From Arcticibacter pallidicorallinus (GTDB lineage Bacteria; Bacteroidota; Bacteroidia; Sphingobacteriales; Sphingobacteriaceae): DNA of 64,000 nucleotides. This document shows, piece by piece, positions 19,693-26,911 of the stretch; position 1 is the first letter of the stretch, and every line of letters begins with the position of its first letter. The notes under the pieces are model-generated. The model had not been told where the DNA came from. It was given only the letters and a program-made list of their open reading frames with translations, and ran no database searches. Location: positions 1-64,000 of the forward strand of contig NZ_PVTH01000002.1 of NCBI RefSeq assembly GCF_003002875.1, in the 5' to 3' direction. A program made the position numbers and the translations under genes.

Positions 19693-21138
19693 ATGCAATT
19701 AAATAAAAAGGTCTATTCGGACTACACTAACCGTCCGGAAAAAGTACTTCAGTTTGGAGAGGGTAACTTTCTACGTTGTTTCGTAGATTGGATGTTCCAC
19801 GAGTTAAATAAGAAAACAGACTTTAACGGTTCTGTTATTGCGGTGCAACCTATTGACAAAGGGATGGTGGATATGCTGAACGAACAGGACGGCCTCTATA
19901 CCCTTTATCTTAGAGGGCTGAAAAACGGAAAGCCGGAAAGTATACATGAAACGATAGATGTTATCAGTCGGGGTATCAATCCCTACACTCAGTTCCAGGA
20001 ATATCTTAAGACTGCTGAGCTTCCTGAAATGCGGTATATTATTTCCAACACCACAGAAGCAGGTATTGCTTATGATGACCAGGATGAAGCTGGTGCTACT
20101 CCTCCAAACTCTTATCCGGCAAAGCTGGCTGTTTGGTTAAAACATAGATTTGAAACATTCTCTGGAGATCAGGCTAAGGGTGTTCATATCATTCCTTGCG
20201 AGCTTATCGAAAAAAATGCTGACAACCTTAAGCGCATTCTTCTTCAGCTAGCTCAGAAATGGGATTTTGGAGCCGAGTTTATTAATTGGCTGGAATCAGC
20301 GTGTACCTTCAGCAATACACTTGTTGATCGGATTGTGCCGGGATATCCAAGAGAGAGAATTGCCGAGATCACTGAAGAATTAGGCTACGAAGACAAGCAA
20401 GTTGTAGAAGGAGAGCACTTCCATTTATGGGTAATTGAAGCTCCGGAATCTCTTCAAAATGAGCTTCCATTCCCGTCTATTGGCCTGGATGTGCTATATG
20501 TAAAAGACATCACACCTTACCGTACCCGTAAGGTTAGAATCTTAAATGGTGCGCATACTACCCTCGTCCCTGTTGCATATCTTTATGGTATTGATACCGT
20601 TAGAGAAGCGGTAGAACATCCCGTTGTAGGAAAATTTATCAAGGAAGCTATCTTTGATGAAATCATCCCGACCTTAGATCTTTCAAAAGAAGAGCTGGAG
20701 AAGTTTGCAGGAGAAGTGATCGACAGGTTCAGAAATCCATATATCAAGCATTTGCTTATGAGTATTTCTCTGAATTCGTTCCCTAAATTTGAAACAAGGG
20801 TACTTCCATCTGTTTTGGAATTTATTAGACGTGAAGGAAAAGTTCCTCAGAAGCTGGCTTTCTCTCTGGCTGCAACCATTGCATTTTACAGAGGCAAGAG
20901 AGGTGAAGAAGAGATTTCTCTTAACGATGACGCGGCGATTCTTGTATTGTTGAAGAATGCATGGAGCAAGTATGACGGAACAGATGAGTCAATAGAGGAC
21001 GTAGTGAGAGAAGTGTTAGGTTACGAAAAGAACTGGAAGTTAGATTTAAACAGTGTTGAAGGTCTGACTAAGTCGGTAACCGGCCATTTGGTGAATATCA
21101 CCAAAAATGGAATGGAAAAAGCCATCGAGACGGTATAA
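19693..21138 (+). CDS. uxaB: Tagaturonate reductase (altronate oxidoreductase)
   Basis: A 481-residue member of the mannitol dehydrogenase family: QFGEGNFLRCFVDWM at the N-terminus forms the NAD-binding turn, and LNGAHTTLVPVAYLYG contains the conserved Lys/Asn/His region typical of UxaB. It reduces D-tagaturonate from UxaC to D-altronate. It lies 21 bases after kdgK and 18 bases before uxaA in the same operon. Confidence 0.93.
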   Translation: MQLNKKVYSDYTNRPEKVLQFGEGNFLRCFVDWMFHELNKKTDFNGSVIAVQPIDKGMVDMLNEQDGLYTLYLRGLKNGKPESIHETIDVISRGINPYTQFQEYLKTAELPEMRYIISNTTEAGIAYDDQDEAGATPPNSYPAKLAVWLKHRFETFSGDQAKGVHIIPCELIEKNADNLKRILLQLAQKWDFGAEFINWLESACTFSNTLVDRIVPGYPRERIAEITEELGYEDKQVVEGEHFHLWVIEAPESLQNELPFPSIGLDVLYVKDITPYRTRKVRILNGAHTTLVPVAYLYGIDTVREAVEHPVVGKFIKEAIFDEIIPTLDLSKEELEKFAGEVIDRFRNPYIKHLLMSISLNSFPKFETRVLPSVLEFIRREGKVPQKLAFSLAATIAFYRGKRGEEEISLNDDAAILVLLKNAWSKYDGTDESIEDVVREVLGYEKNWKLDLNSVEGLTKSVTGHLVNITKNGMEKAIETV

Positions 21139-21156
21139 TAAGGTAAAGGGCAAATA

Positions 21157-22644
21157 ATGAAAGAGCTAATTAAAATACATTCCCGTGATAACGTAGTTAT
21201 CGCTCTGAGAAATTTCAGTCAGGGAGAAACGATAGAGGTAGAGGGAACGACCATTGAACTGCTCAATGATATTGAGCGGGGGCATAAGATAGCGTTAGTC
21301 GATATTCCTGAAGGTGGCGACGTGCTGAAATATGGTTACCCAATCGGTAAGGCTACTGCAAATATTAAAATGGGAGAGCATGTTCACGTTCAGAACGTGA
21401 GGACTAAATTAGGAGAGGTTTTCGATTACTCCTACAATCCTTCACTTCACGAATTGGCGCATCCTCAGCGTAATATGACCTTTGATGGTTACAGACGCAA
21501 GAATGGCGATGTTGGTATTCGTAATGAAATCTGGATCGTGCCCACTGTTGGTTGCGTAAACGGTATTGCTGAGCAGATTATTCGCGAGTTCAAGGCCGAA
21601 GTTAACCCTACCGACATCGAAGGTATCGAGGTGTTTAAGCATAGTTACGGTTGTTCTCAATTGGGTGATGACCATGAGAATACACGAGCAATACTTTCAG
21701 ATATTGCTTTGCACCCCAACGCTGGAGGAGTGCTTGTATTAGGCTTAGGATGTGAAAACAACCGTATAGATGAATTCGAAACAGGTCTTGGAGACTATGA
21801 CAAAAGCCGTATCAAGTTTCTTTCCAGCCAGAAGGTTGGAGACGAAGTGGAGGCTGCGATCGAGCTTTTAAAAGAAATTTATGCTGAAGTACGTCAAGAC
21901 AGAAGAGAGCCTATTTCGATATCTGAGCTGAAAGTTGGGTTAAAATGCGGAGGTTCGGATGGTCTATCCGGGATAACGGCTAACCCGCTGGTGGGATATT
22001 TCTCGGATTTTCTGATCAGTCAGGGAGGAACAACGATTCTTACCGAAGTTCCTGAAATGTTTGGAGCAGAGACAATTTTGATGGATCGTTGTATTAACGA
22101 GAACGTTTTCGAAAAGACCGTTCACCTCATCAACGACTTTAAACAGTACTTCATTGACCAGAAGCAGCCTATTTATGAGAACCCCTCTCCAGGTAATAAG
22201 GCTGGTGGTATTTCGACTCTTGAAGATAAGTCACTTGGTTGCACCCAAAAGGGCGGTATAGCAAACGTTGTGGATGTACTGAAATATGGCGAACGTTCTA
22301 AAGAAAAAGGGCTCAACTTACTTAGTGCGCCAGGGAATGACCTGGTAGCGACTACTGCTTTGGGAGCTTCCGGATGTCATATTGTTCTGTTCACAACAGG
22401 TCGGGGTACCCCATTCGGTAGCTTTATTCCAACATTGAAGATCGCTACCAATTCTGATCTTGCATCTAGAAAACCACATTGGATTGACTATAATGCCGGA
22501 CCGCTTGCGGAGGATAAGACCTTCGATGAGGCCCTGGAAGAATTTGTAGATAAAATAGTGCGCGTCGCCAGCGGTGAGAAAGCACATCACGAAAACTCTG
22601 GCTTCCGTGAGATTGCTATCTTCAAGACGGGCGTAACATTGTAA
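21157..22644 (+). CDS. uxaA: Altronate dehydratase
   Basis: A 495-residue protein with an N-terminal SAF-type domain (residues about 1-95) joined to the large altronate/galactarate dehydratase domain (GYRRKNGDVGIRNEIWIVPTVGCVN onwards; FKHSYGCSQLGDD; LKCGGSDGLSGITANP; CHIVLFTTGRGTPFG). Conserved cysteines in these segments suit an iron cofactor. It dehydrates D-altronate to KDG. It is the last gene of the galacturonate operon and is followed by a perfect 17-bp inverted repeat. Confidence 0.94.
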   Translation: MKELIKIHSRDNVVIALRNFSQGETIEVEGTTIELLNDIERGHKIALVDIPEGGDVLKYGYPIGKATANIKMGEHVHVQNVRTKLGEVFDYSYNPSLHELAHPQRNMTFDGYRRKNGDVGIRNEIWIVPTVGCVNGIAEQIIREFKAEVNPTDIEGIEVFKHSYGCSQLGDDHENTRAILSDIALHPNAGGVLVLGLGCENNRIDEFETGLGDYDKSRIKFLSSQKVGDEVEAAIELLKEIYAEVRQDRREPISISELKVGLKCGGSDGLSGITANPLVGYFSDFLISQGGTTILTEVPEMFGAETILMDRCINENVFEKTVHLINDFKQYFIDQKQPIYENPSPGNKAGGISTLEDKSLGCTQKGGIANVVDVLKYGERSKEKGLNLLSAPGNDLVATTALGASGCHIVLFTTGRGTPFGSFIPTLKIATNSDLASRKPHWIDYNAGPLAEDKTFDEALEEFVDKIVRVASGEKAHHENSGFREIAIFKTGVTL

Positions 22645-22653
22645 CTTTCCAAG

Positions 22654-22697
22654 TTCAAAAAAAAGACCGGTTCGTAAGAGCCGGTCTTTTTTTTGAA
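22654..22697. terminator. Bidirectional terminator between uxaA and the yhcH-like gene
   Basis: A perfect 17-bp inverted repeat (22654-22670 with 22681-22697, core GACCGG/CCGGTC, flanked by 8 A and 8 T) with a 10-nt loop. It has U-tracts in both directions and separates convergent operons. Confidence 0.93.
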
Positions 22698-22711
22698 TTG
22701 TCAGTCGATCG

Positions 22712-23161
22712 CTAGTCTTTTCTGACTTTTATAACCAGCTTCTTAATCACACCATCTCCGATCATAGGAGCATGTACATCTTCAGGGAAGAAGATCGCAA
22801 ATTGGCCCGCTTTTAACTCAAAGTACATTCCAGGTTTATCATTGAAGAATATGACATCTTTTTCAGCGTTGTAAGGATCTTTGGGATCTGTACACTGGCT
22901 GCGGGTACTCCATCCCATTTTTTCGTTTTCAGAAATACAAACCTGAATGTCAATGAAATTGTTGTGTGCCTCAAACTTAGCAACTTCAGGAGTAACACCT
23001 TCCTTAGCAGACACCGCGGCATGTAGATCCGCTCCATCAATCTGGAATTTGCTTACTTCTAGTGCGTTAAGATCCTGAGATTTCAGGAACTCGAAAGCCT
23101 TTTCGAAACGGGGATGAACGCTATAATATTTTGATGCGTTCTCTAAAGAATCTATGATCAT
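22712..23161 (-). CDS. YhcH/YjgK/YiaL-family cupin-like protein
   Basis: About 149 residues of the YhcH/YiaL (DUF386) family, recognisable by FEAHNNFIDIQVCI-type metal-site residues, the GMYFELKAGQFAIFFPEDVHAP segment and the basic C-terminus. The open frame reaches 23260, but homology begins at MIIDSLENASKYY, so I place the start at 23161. That also leaves room for the hairpin after kdgK. Family members cluster with sugar-acid genes; an isomerase or mutarotase-like role on uronates has been suggested but is not proven. It is encoded downstream of the second kdgK on the same strand. Confidence 0.8.
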   Translation of the reverse strand: MIIDSLENASKYYSVHPRFEKAFEFLKSQDLNALEVSKFQIDGADLHAAVSAKEGVTPEVAKFEAHNNFIDIQVCISENEKMGWSTRSQCTDPKDPYNAEKDVIFFNDKPGMYFELKAGQFAIFFPEDVHAPMIGDGVIKKLVIKVRKD

Positions 23162-23178
23162 AAAATTGGTTTTAAATG

Positions 23179-23213
23179 AAAAATCCGCCATTAAAATATT
23201 AAGGCGGATTTTT
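23179..23213. terminator. Hairpin between kdgK (minus copy) and the yhcH-like gene
   Basis: AAAAATCCGCC (23179-23189) and GGCGGATTTTT (23203-23213) pair perfectly around 13 nt. It can terminate on either strand and may partly uncouple the yhcH-like gene from kdgK. Confidence 0.65.
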
Positions 23214-23231
23214 TCTATGAATAATTTGATT

Positions 23232-24257
23232 TTATCTCTGAACCCGGCCTGAAGCGTCACCTTTCATCAAGGTGCTTACTTCTGAAAGAGTAGCGTGGTT
23301 AAGATCACCAGGAATAGTGTGTTTCAATGCAGAAGCTGCAACTCCAAACTCAGCAGCCTCGTTCATAGGCAGGCCAGTCACCAAACCATAGATGAAACCA
23401 CTTGCAAAAGAGTCTCCACTACCTACGCGGTCAACGATACGTACTTCGTATTGCTTGGTATGATAGAACTCATTACCATCGTATACCAGCGCAGACCATC
23501 CGTTGTCAGATGCACTGTGACTCTCGCGAAGCGTTGAAGCGATATATTTGAAGCCAAATTTTTCTTTCATTTGCTTGCAAACATCCTTGTATCCGTCCAG
23601 GTTTAATTCCCCTTTCGTAATGTCTGTACCTGCACTCTTGAATCCTAAAGAGGTCTCCGCATCTTCTTCGTTTCCGATACAAACGTCAACGTATTTACAA
23701 AGCTCAGTCATTACTTCCTGTGCTTTTTCTTTACTCCAAAGTTTCTTACGGTAGTTAAGGTCGATACTTGTTGTAATTCCCTTTGCTTTAGCCGCTTTTA
23801 AAGCAGCAAGCGTTAAGGCAGCAGCTTTATCACTTAAAGCAGGCGTGATGCCTGTAGTATGGAACCAATCAGCACCTTCGAATATAGCATCGAAATCAAA
23901 TTCAGAAGCATCAACTTCAGCGATTGAGGCATCAGCACGATCGTAGATAACTTGTGAAGCACGTGCAGACGCGCCAGTCTCAAGGAAATAGATACCTAAT
24001 CTTTTGCCACCGCGAGCGATATGTTGAGTATCAACGCCATAACGACGGATGTGATTTATAGCAGCTTGACCTAATGCATTATCAGGCACCTTACTTACGA
24101 ATACTCCATTAAGACCATAATTAGACACAGCAACAGCTACGTTTGCCTCACCACCGCCATAAGTAACATCGAAAGAATCACTTTGGACAAAACGCTCAAA
24201 TCCTGGAGTGGAAAGACGCATCATGATCTCTCCTAGGGTTACAACTTTTTTTGACAT
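23232..24257 (-). CDS. kdgK: 2-keto-3-deoxygluconate kinase (PfkB family), divergent copy
   Basis: A 341-residue ribokinase-like kinase: VTLGEIMMRLSTPG and GGGEANVAVAVSNYG at the N-terminus, and DRVGSGDSFASGFIYG with the catalytic Asp at the C-terminal side. It closely fits the KdgK branch. It diverges from eda, so the two consecutive steps KDG to KDPG to pyruvate plus glyceraldehyde-3-phosphate share one regulatory region with a candidate LacI-type operator. A candidate -7 box lies 46 bases upstream. Confidence 0.9.
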   Translation of the reverse strand: MSKKVVTLGEIMMRLSTPGFERFVQSDSFDVTYGGGEANVAVAVSNYGLNGVFVSKVPDNALGQAAINHIRRYGVDTQHIARGGKRLGIYFLETGASARASQVIYDRADASIAEVDASEFDFDAIFEGADWFHTTGITPALSDKAAALTLAALKAAKAKGITTSIDLNYRKKLWSKEKAQEVMTELCKYVDVCIGNEEDAETSLGFKSAGTDITKGELNLDGYKDVCKQMKEKFGFKYIASTLRESHSASDNGWSALVYDGNEFYHTKQYEVRIVDRVGSGDSFASGFIYGLVTGLPMNEAAEFGVAASALKHTIPGDLNHATLSEVSTLMKGDASGRVQR

Positions 24258-24303
24258 CTTAATACTATAAATTAATATTATAAAGGTTTGATAATAGAAT
24301 GAT

Positions 24304-24311
24304 CAAAAATA
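24304..24311 (-). promoter_or_regulatory. Candidate -7 promoter box of the minus-strand kdgK
   Basis: On the minus strand the bases read TATTTTTG, a full match to TAnnTTTG, 46 bases before the start. No clear -33 element is seen. Confidence 0.4.
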
Positions 24312-24365
24312 CTTTAATAAAGTCAGACCATACCCACCTTTGATGCTTCTTTTATGAAAATATTA

Positions 24366-24382
24366 CGCAATCGTTTCCGAGG
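24366..24382 (+). promoter_or_regulatory. Candidate LacI-family operator, site 2
   Basis: CGCAATCGTTTCCGAGG, nearly identical in its core to site 1 upstream of the pectate lyase. It lies midway in the 303-base intergenic region between kdgK (-) and eda (+), which otherwise holds AT-rich sequence and the box at 24304. Confidence 0.45.
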
Positions 24383-24508
24383 AAAGTAAAAAGATTAAAG
24401 ATTTAGGTTTTTTTTAAATATGGCAATAGAACTGTTCATTTCTTATGAAAATTGCAAATTTAGGCCGCATTATAATATATGACGCTCGTCATCTTTAAAA
24501 TAAACACA

Positions 24509-24523
24509 GTATAAAATTTATAC
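24509..24523 (+). other. Short palindrome ahead of eda
   Basis: GTATAAA-A-TTTATAC, a 7-bp inverted repeat around one base, ends 5 bases before the first possible eda ATG (24528). It may be a promoter element or a regulator site; the sequence is AT-rich and could be chance. Confidence 0.3.
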
Positions 24524-24560
24524 ATTTATGCTAAATATATTTCCTAGAAAATTTAAAAAA

Positions 24561-25220
24561 ATGAGCAAGAAAGAAGAAGTTTTAAAAGTGATTCCTGAGC
24601 AGGGAATTTTGCCCCTTTATTTCAACAAAGACGCCCAGGTAAGCATCGATTTACTGAAAGCATTATATAGCGCGGGAATAAGGGCAGTTGAATATACAAA
24701 CCGCGGTGAGGCTGCTTTGGAGAACTTCAAAAAAATGCGTGAGGTTATTGATGCTGAGATGCCTGGTATGTATCTGGGTGTTGGTACCATCAAAGACGCT
24801 GCTTCTGCGCAGGCTTTTATTGACGCAGGAGCTGATTATATTATCAGTCCGGGACTTGTGGATGACGTAGCGGAAGTGTCTGATAAAAACGGAATGCTTT
24901 GGGTGCCAGGCTGTATGACTCCTACTGAAATTATCAAAGCAGAGAAAATGGGTGCTAAGTTTGTAAAACTTTTCCCGGGAAATATTTTAGGCCCGTCATT
25001 TTTATCTGGAATTAAGGAGTTATTTCCGAACTTGTTGTTTATGCCTACCGGTGGTGTTGATTTGGGTCGTGATAATATCCAGGGTTGGTTTAAAGCTGGG
25101 GTCTGTGCCGTTGGTATGGGAAGTAAGCTTGTTACCAAAGACATCATGGAAAATAAAAAGTATGATGAGCTAGTTGCACTGACCAAGGAAGTAATTGAAA
25201 CAATTAAGTCTGTTAGATAA
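24561..25220 (+). CDS. eda: KDPG / 4-hydroxy-2-oxoglutarate aldolase
   Basis: About 219 residues of the KDPG aldolase family. The conserved Glu lies in VEYTNRGE, and the Schiff-base Lys in GAKFVKLFPGNILGP; GTIKDAASAQAFIDAGADYIISPG is diagnostic. It splits KDPG to pyruvate and glyceraldehyde-3-phosphate, the last step of uronate breakdown. An in-frame ATG at 24528 would add 11 residues (MLNIFPRKFKK); homologues start near MSKKEE, so I use 24561. It is 32 bases from the transporter gene and likely co-transcribed with it. Confidence 0.93.
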   Translation: MSKKEEVLKVIPEQGILPLYFNKDAQVSIDLLKALYSAGIRAVEYTNRGEAALENFKKMREVIDAEMPGMYLGVGTIKDAASAQAFIDAGADYIISPGLVDDVAEVSDKNGMLWVPGCMTPTEIIKAEKMGAKFVKLFPGNILGPSFLSGIKELFPNLLFMPTGGVDLGRDNIQGWFKAGVCAVGMGSKLVTKDIMENKKYDELVALTKEVIETIKSVR

Positions 25221-25252
25221 GCAGATTGCCAATAAACACTAAATTAAACTAA

Positions 25253-26695
25253 ATGGGTACTAAGAAAGTAAGTAACTACAGATGGACAATTTGTTCCATG
25301 TTGTTTTTTGCTACAACAATCAACTATCTGGACAGGCAAGTTCTTTCTCTTACATGGAAAGATTTTATCGTTCCGGAATTCCATTGGACCAATAATGATT
25401 ACGGTAATATCACCGCGTTATTTTCCATTTTTTATGCAGTAAGTATGTTATTTGCAGGCCGGTTTGTCGACTGGATGGACACTAAGAAGGGATTTCTCTG
25501 GGCTATCGGAGTTTGGTCTATTGGTGCCTGTTTACACGCTTATTGTGGAATTGCAACTTCCGGTATCCTTACGGGAAATTGGTTTGTTGGTTTTGAGGGC
25601 GCAAAGGAATCGATTGCCATGGTTGATAACACAGCAATGGTTATCAGCACCAGTGTTACTTTATTCATCTTTGCCCGTTTCGTTTTGGCGGTTGGAGAGG
25701 CAGGGAACTTCCCGGCAGCTATCAAAGCGACTGCAGAGTATTTTCCAAAGAAAGACAGAGCGCTGTCAACCAGTATTTTCAATGCAGGAGCGACTGTTGG
25801 TGCCTTGGCTGCTCCGATCACTATTCCTTTTATCGCTAAGGCCTGGGGATGGGAAATGGCATTCCTTATTATCGGGGCATTGGGATTTGTGTGGATGGGT
25901 GCCTGGATTTTCTTGTATAAGAAGCCTGAGCTTAATCCTAAGGTTAACGCAGAGGAGCTCGCATACATTCAACAGGATGTTGATGTAAGCACAATGACGC
26001 TTGCCGACCCTGCGGAAGAAGCTGCCAGAAAGATCTCGTTTAAGGATTGCTTTAAATATAAGCAAACCTGGGCGTTCGCCTTTGGTAAATTCATGACAGA
26101 CGGCGTTTGGTGGTTCTTTCTGTTCTGGACTCCGGCTTACCTGAGTTCCGTATACGGCATGGATACAACCGAAAGTGCGCTCCCTCTCTTCGTACTGTAT
26201 ATGATAACACTCCTTTCGATCATTGGTGGGTGGTTACCCTCTTACTTTGTGGATAAGAAAGGGATGAATCCTTACGACGGCCGGATGAGAGCGATGTTAA
26301 TCTTTGCATTTTTCCCATTGCTAGCCCTGCTTGCACAACCTCTGGGTCAAGTGACTTATTGGTTACCTGTTATCATTATCGGTATTGCGGGAGCCGCTCA
26401 CCAAGCGTGGTCAGCCAATATATTTTCAACAGTTGGTGATATGTTCCCGAAGAAAGCAATCGCAACCATTACCGGTATTGGTGGTATGGCAGGAGGTGTT
26501 GGTGCTTTCCTGATCAACAAAGGATCGGGTGTTCTTTTCGATCATGCCGGACAGACACAGATGGTTTTCATGGGCTTTAAAGGTGAAGAAGCGGGATATT
26601 TCATCATCTTCTCAATTTGTGCGGTATCTTACCTCATCGGTTGGGTAGTTATGAAAACGCTTGTTCCTGTATATAAGCCAATTACGGATTTGTAA
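25253..26695 (+). CDS. exuT: Hexuronate transporter, MFS (ExuT-like)
   Basis: A 480-residue major facilitator of the anion:cation symporter group. The first helix carries INYLDRQVLSLTW, typical of ExuT and related sugar-acid permeases; VGEAGNFPAAIKATAEYFPKKDRA is the loop after helix 4. There is an insertion at about residues 105-130 between helices. It probably imports galacturonate or unsaturated uronates across the inner membrane for UxaC/KduI. It is co-transcribed with eda and followed by a terminator. Confidence 0.88.
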   Translation: MGTKKVSNYRWTICSMLFFATTINYLDRQVLSLTWKDFIVPEFHWTNNDYGNITALFSIFYAVSMLFAGRFVDWMDTKKGFLWAIGVWSIGACLHAYCGIATSGILTGNWFVGFEGAKESIAMVDNTAMVISTSVTLFIFARFVLAVGEAGNFPAAIKATAEYFPKKDRALSTSIFNAGATVGALAAPITIPFIAKAWGWEMAFLIIGALGFVWMGAWIFLYKKPELNPKVNAEELAYIQQDVDVSTMTLADPAEEAARKISFKDCFKYKQTWAFAFGKFMTDGVWWFFLFWTPAYLSSVYGMDTTESALPLFVLYMITLLSIIGGWLPSYFVDKKGMNPYDGRMRAMLIFAFFPLLALLAQPLGQVTYWLPVIIIGIAGAAHQAWSANIFSTVGDMFPKKAIATITGIGGMAGGVGAFLINKGSGVLFDHAGQTQMVFMGFKGEEAGYFIIFSICAVSYLIGWVVMKTLVPVYKPITDL

Positions 26696-26723
26696 CGTGT
26701 GTTAATACATTCAAGATAATCTC

Positions 26724-26756
26724 AAAACCCCCGGCCACAAGTCGGGGTTTTTTTTT
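26724..26756 (+). terminator. Terminator of eda-exuT
   Basis: AAACCCC pairs with GGGGTTT around CGGCCACAAGTC, followed by a run of Ts. It lies about 30 bases after the transporter stop. Confidence 0.85.
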
Positions 26757-26911
26757 ATTGATACAGTGCCTCATTTGGCGTCTGTTAGTGACTTATTAAC
26801 CTATTGTTCTTTGGAGTTTTCAGCAGATGTTTTATCTCAGGCCAGATGTAAATAGCGTAATTAATACTTATCTTCGGGTGAGAGAGCGCTCTTTTAACTA
26901 ACCCATTTTCC

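Noticed and set aside
22712-23260. Longer start for the yhcH-like gene, overlapping kdgK
   Set aside because: The extra 33 residues cover the hairpin and the kdgK end and are not family-like; the ATG at 23161 fits homologues.
25452-25988. 178-residue plus-strand frame within the exuT-like gene
   Set aside because: It lies in another frame of a well-matched MFS gene and has low-complexity Leu/Ser/Arg composition.
26883-26892. AGAGCGCTCT palindrome before the HTCS start
   Set aside because: Short and single; no second copy or promoter relation to support an operator.
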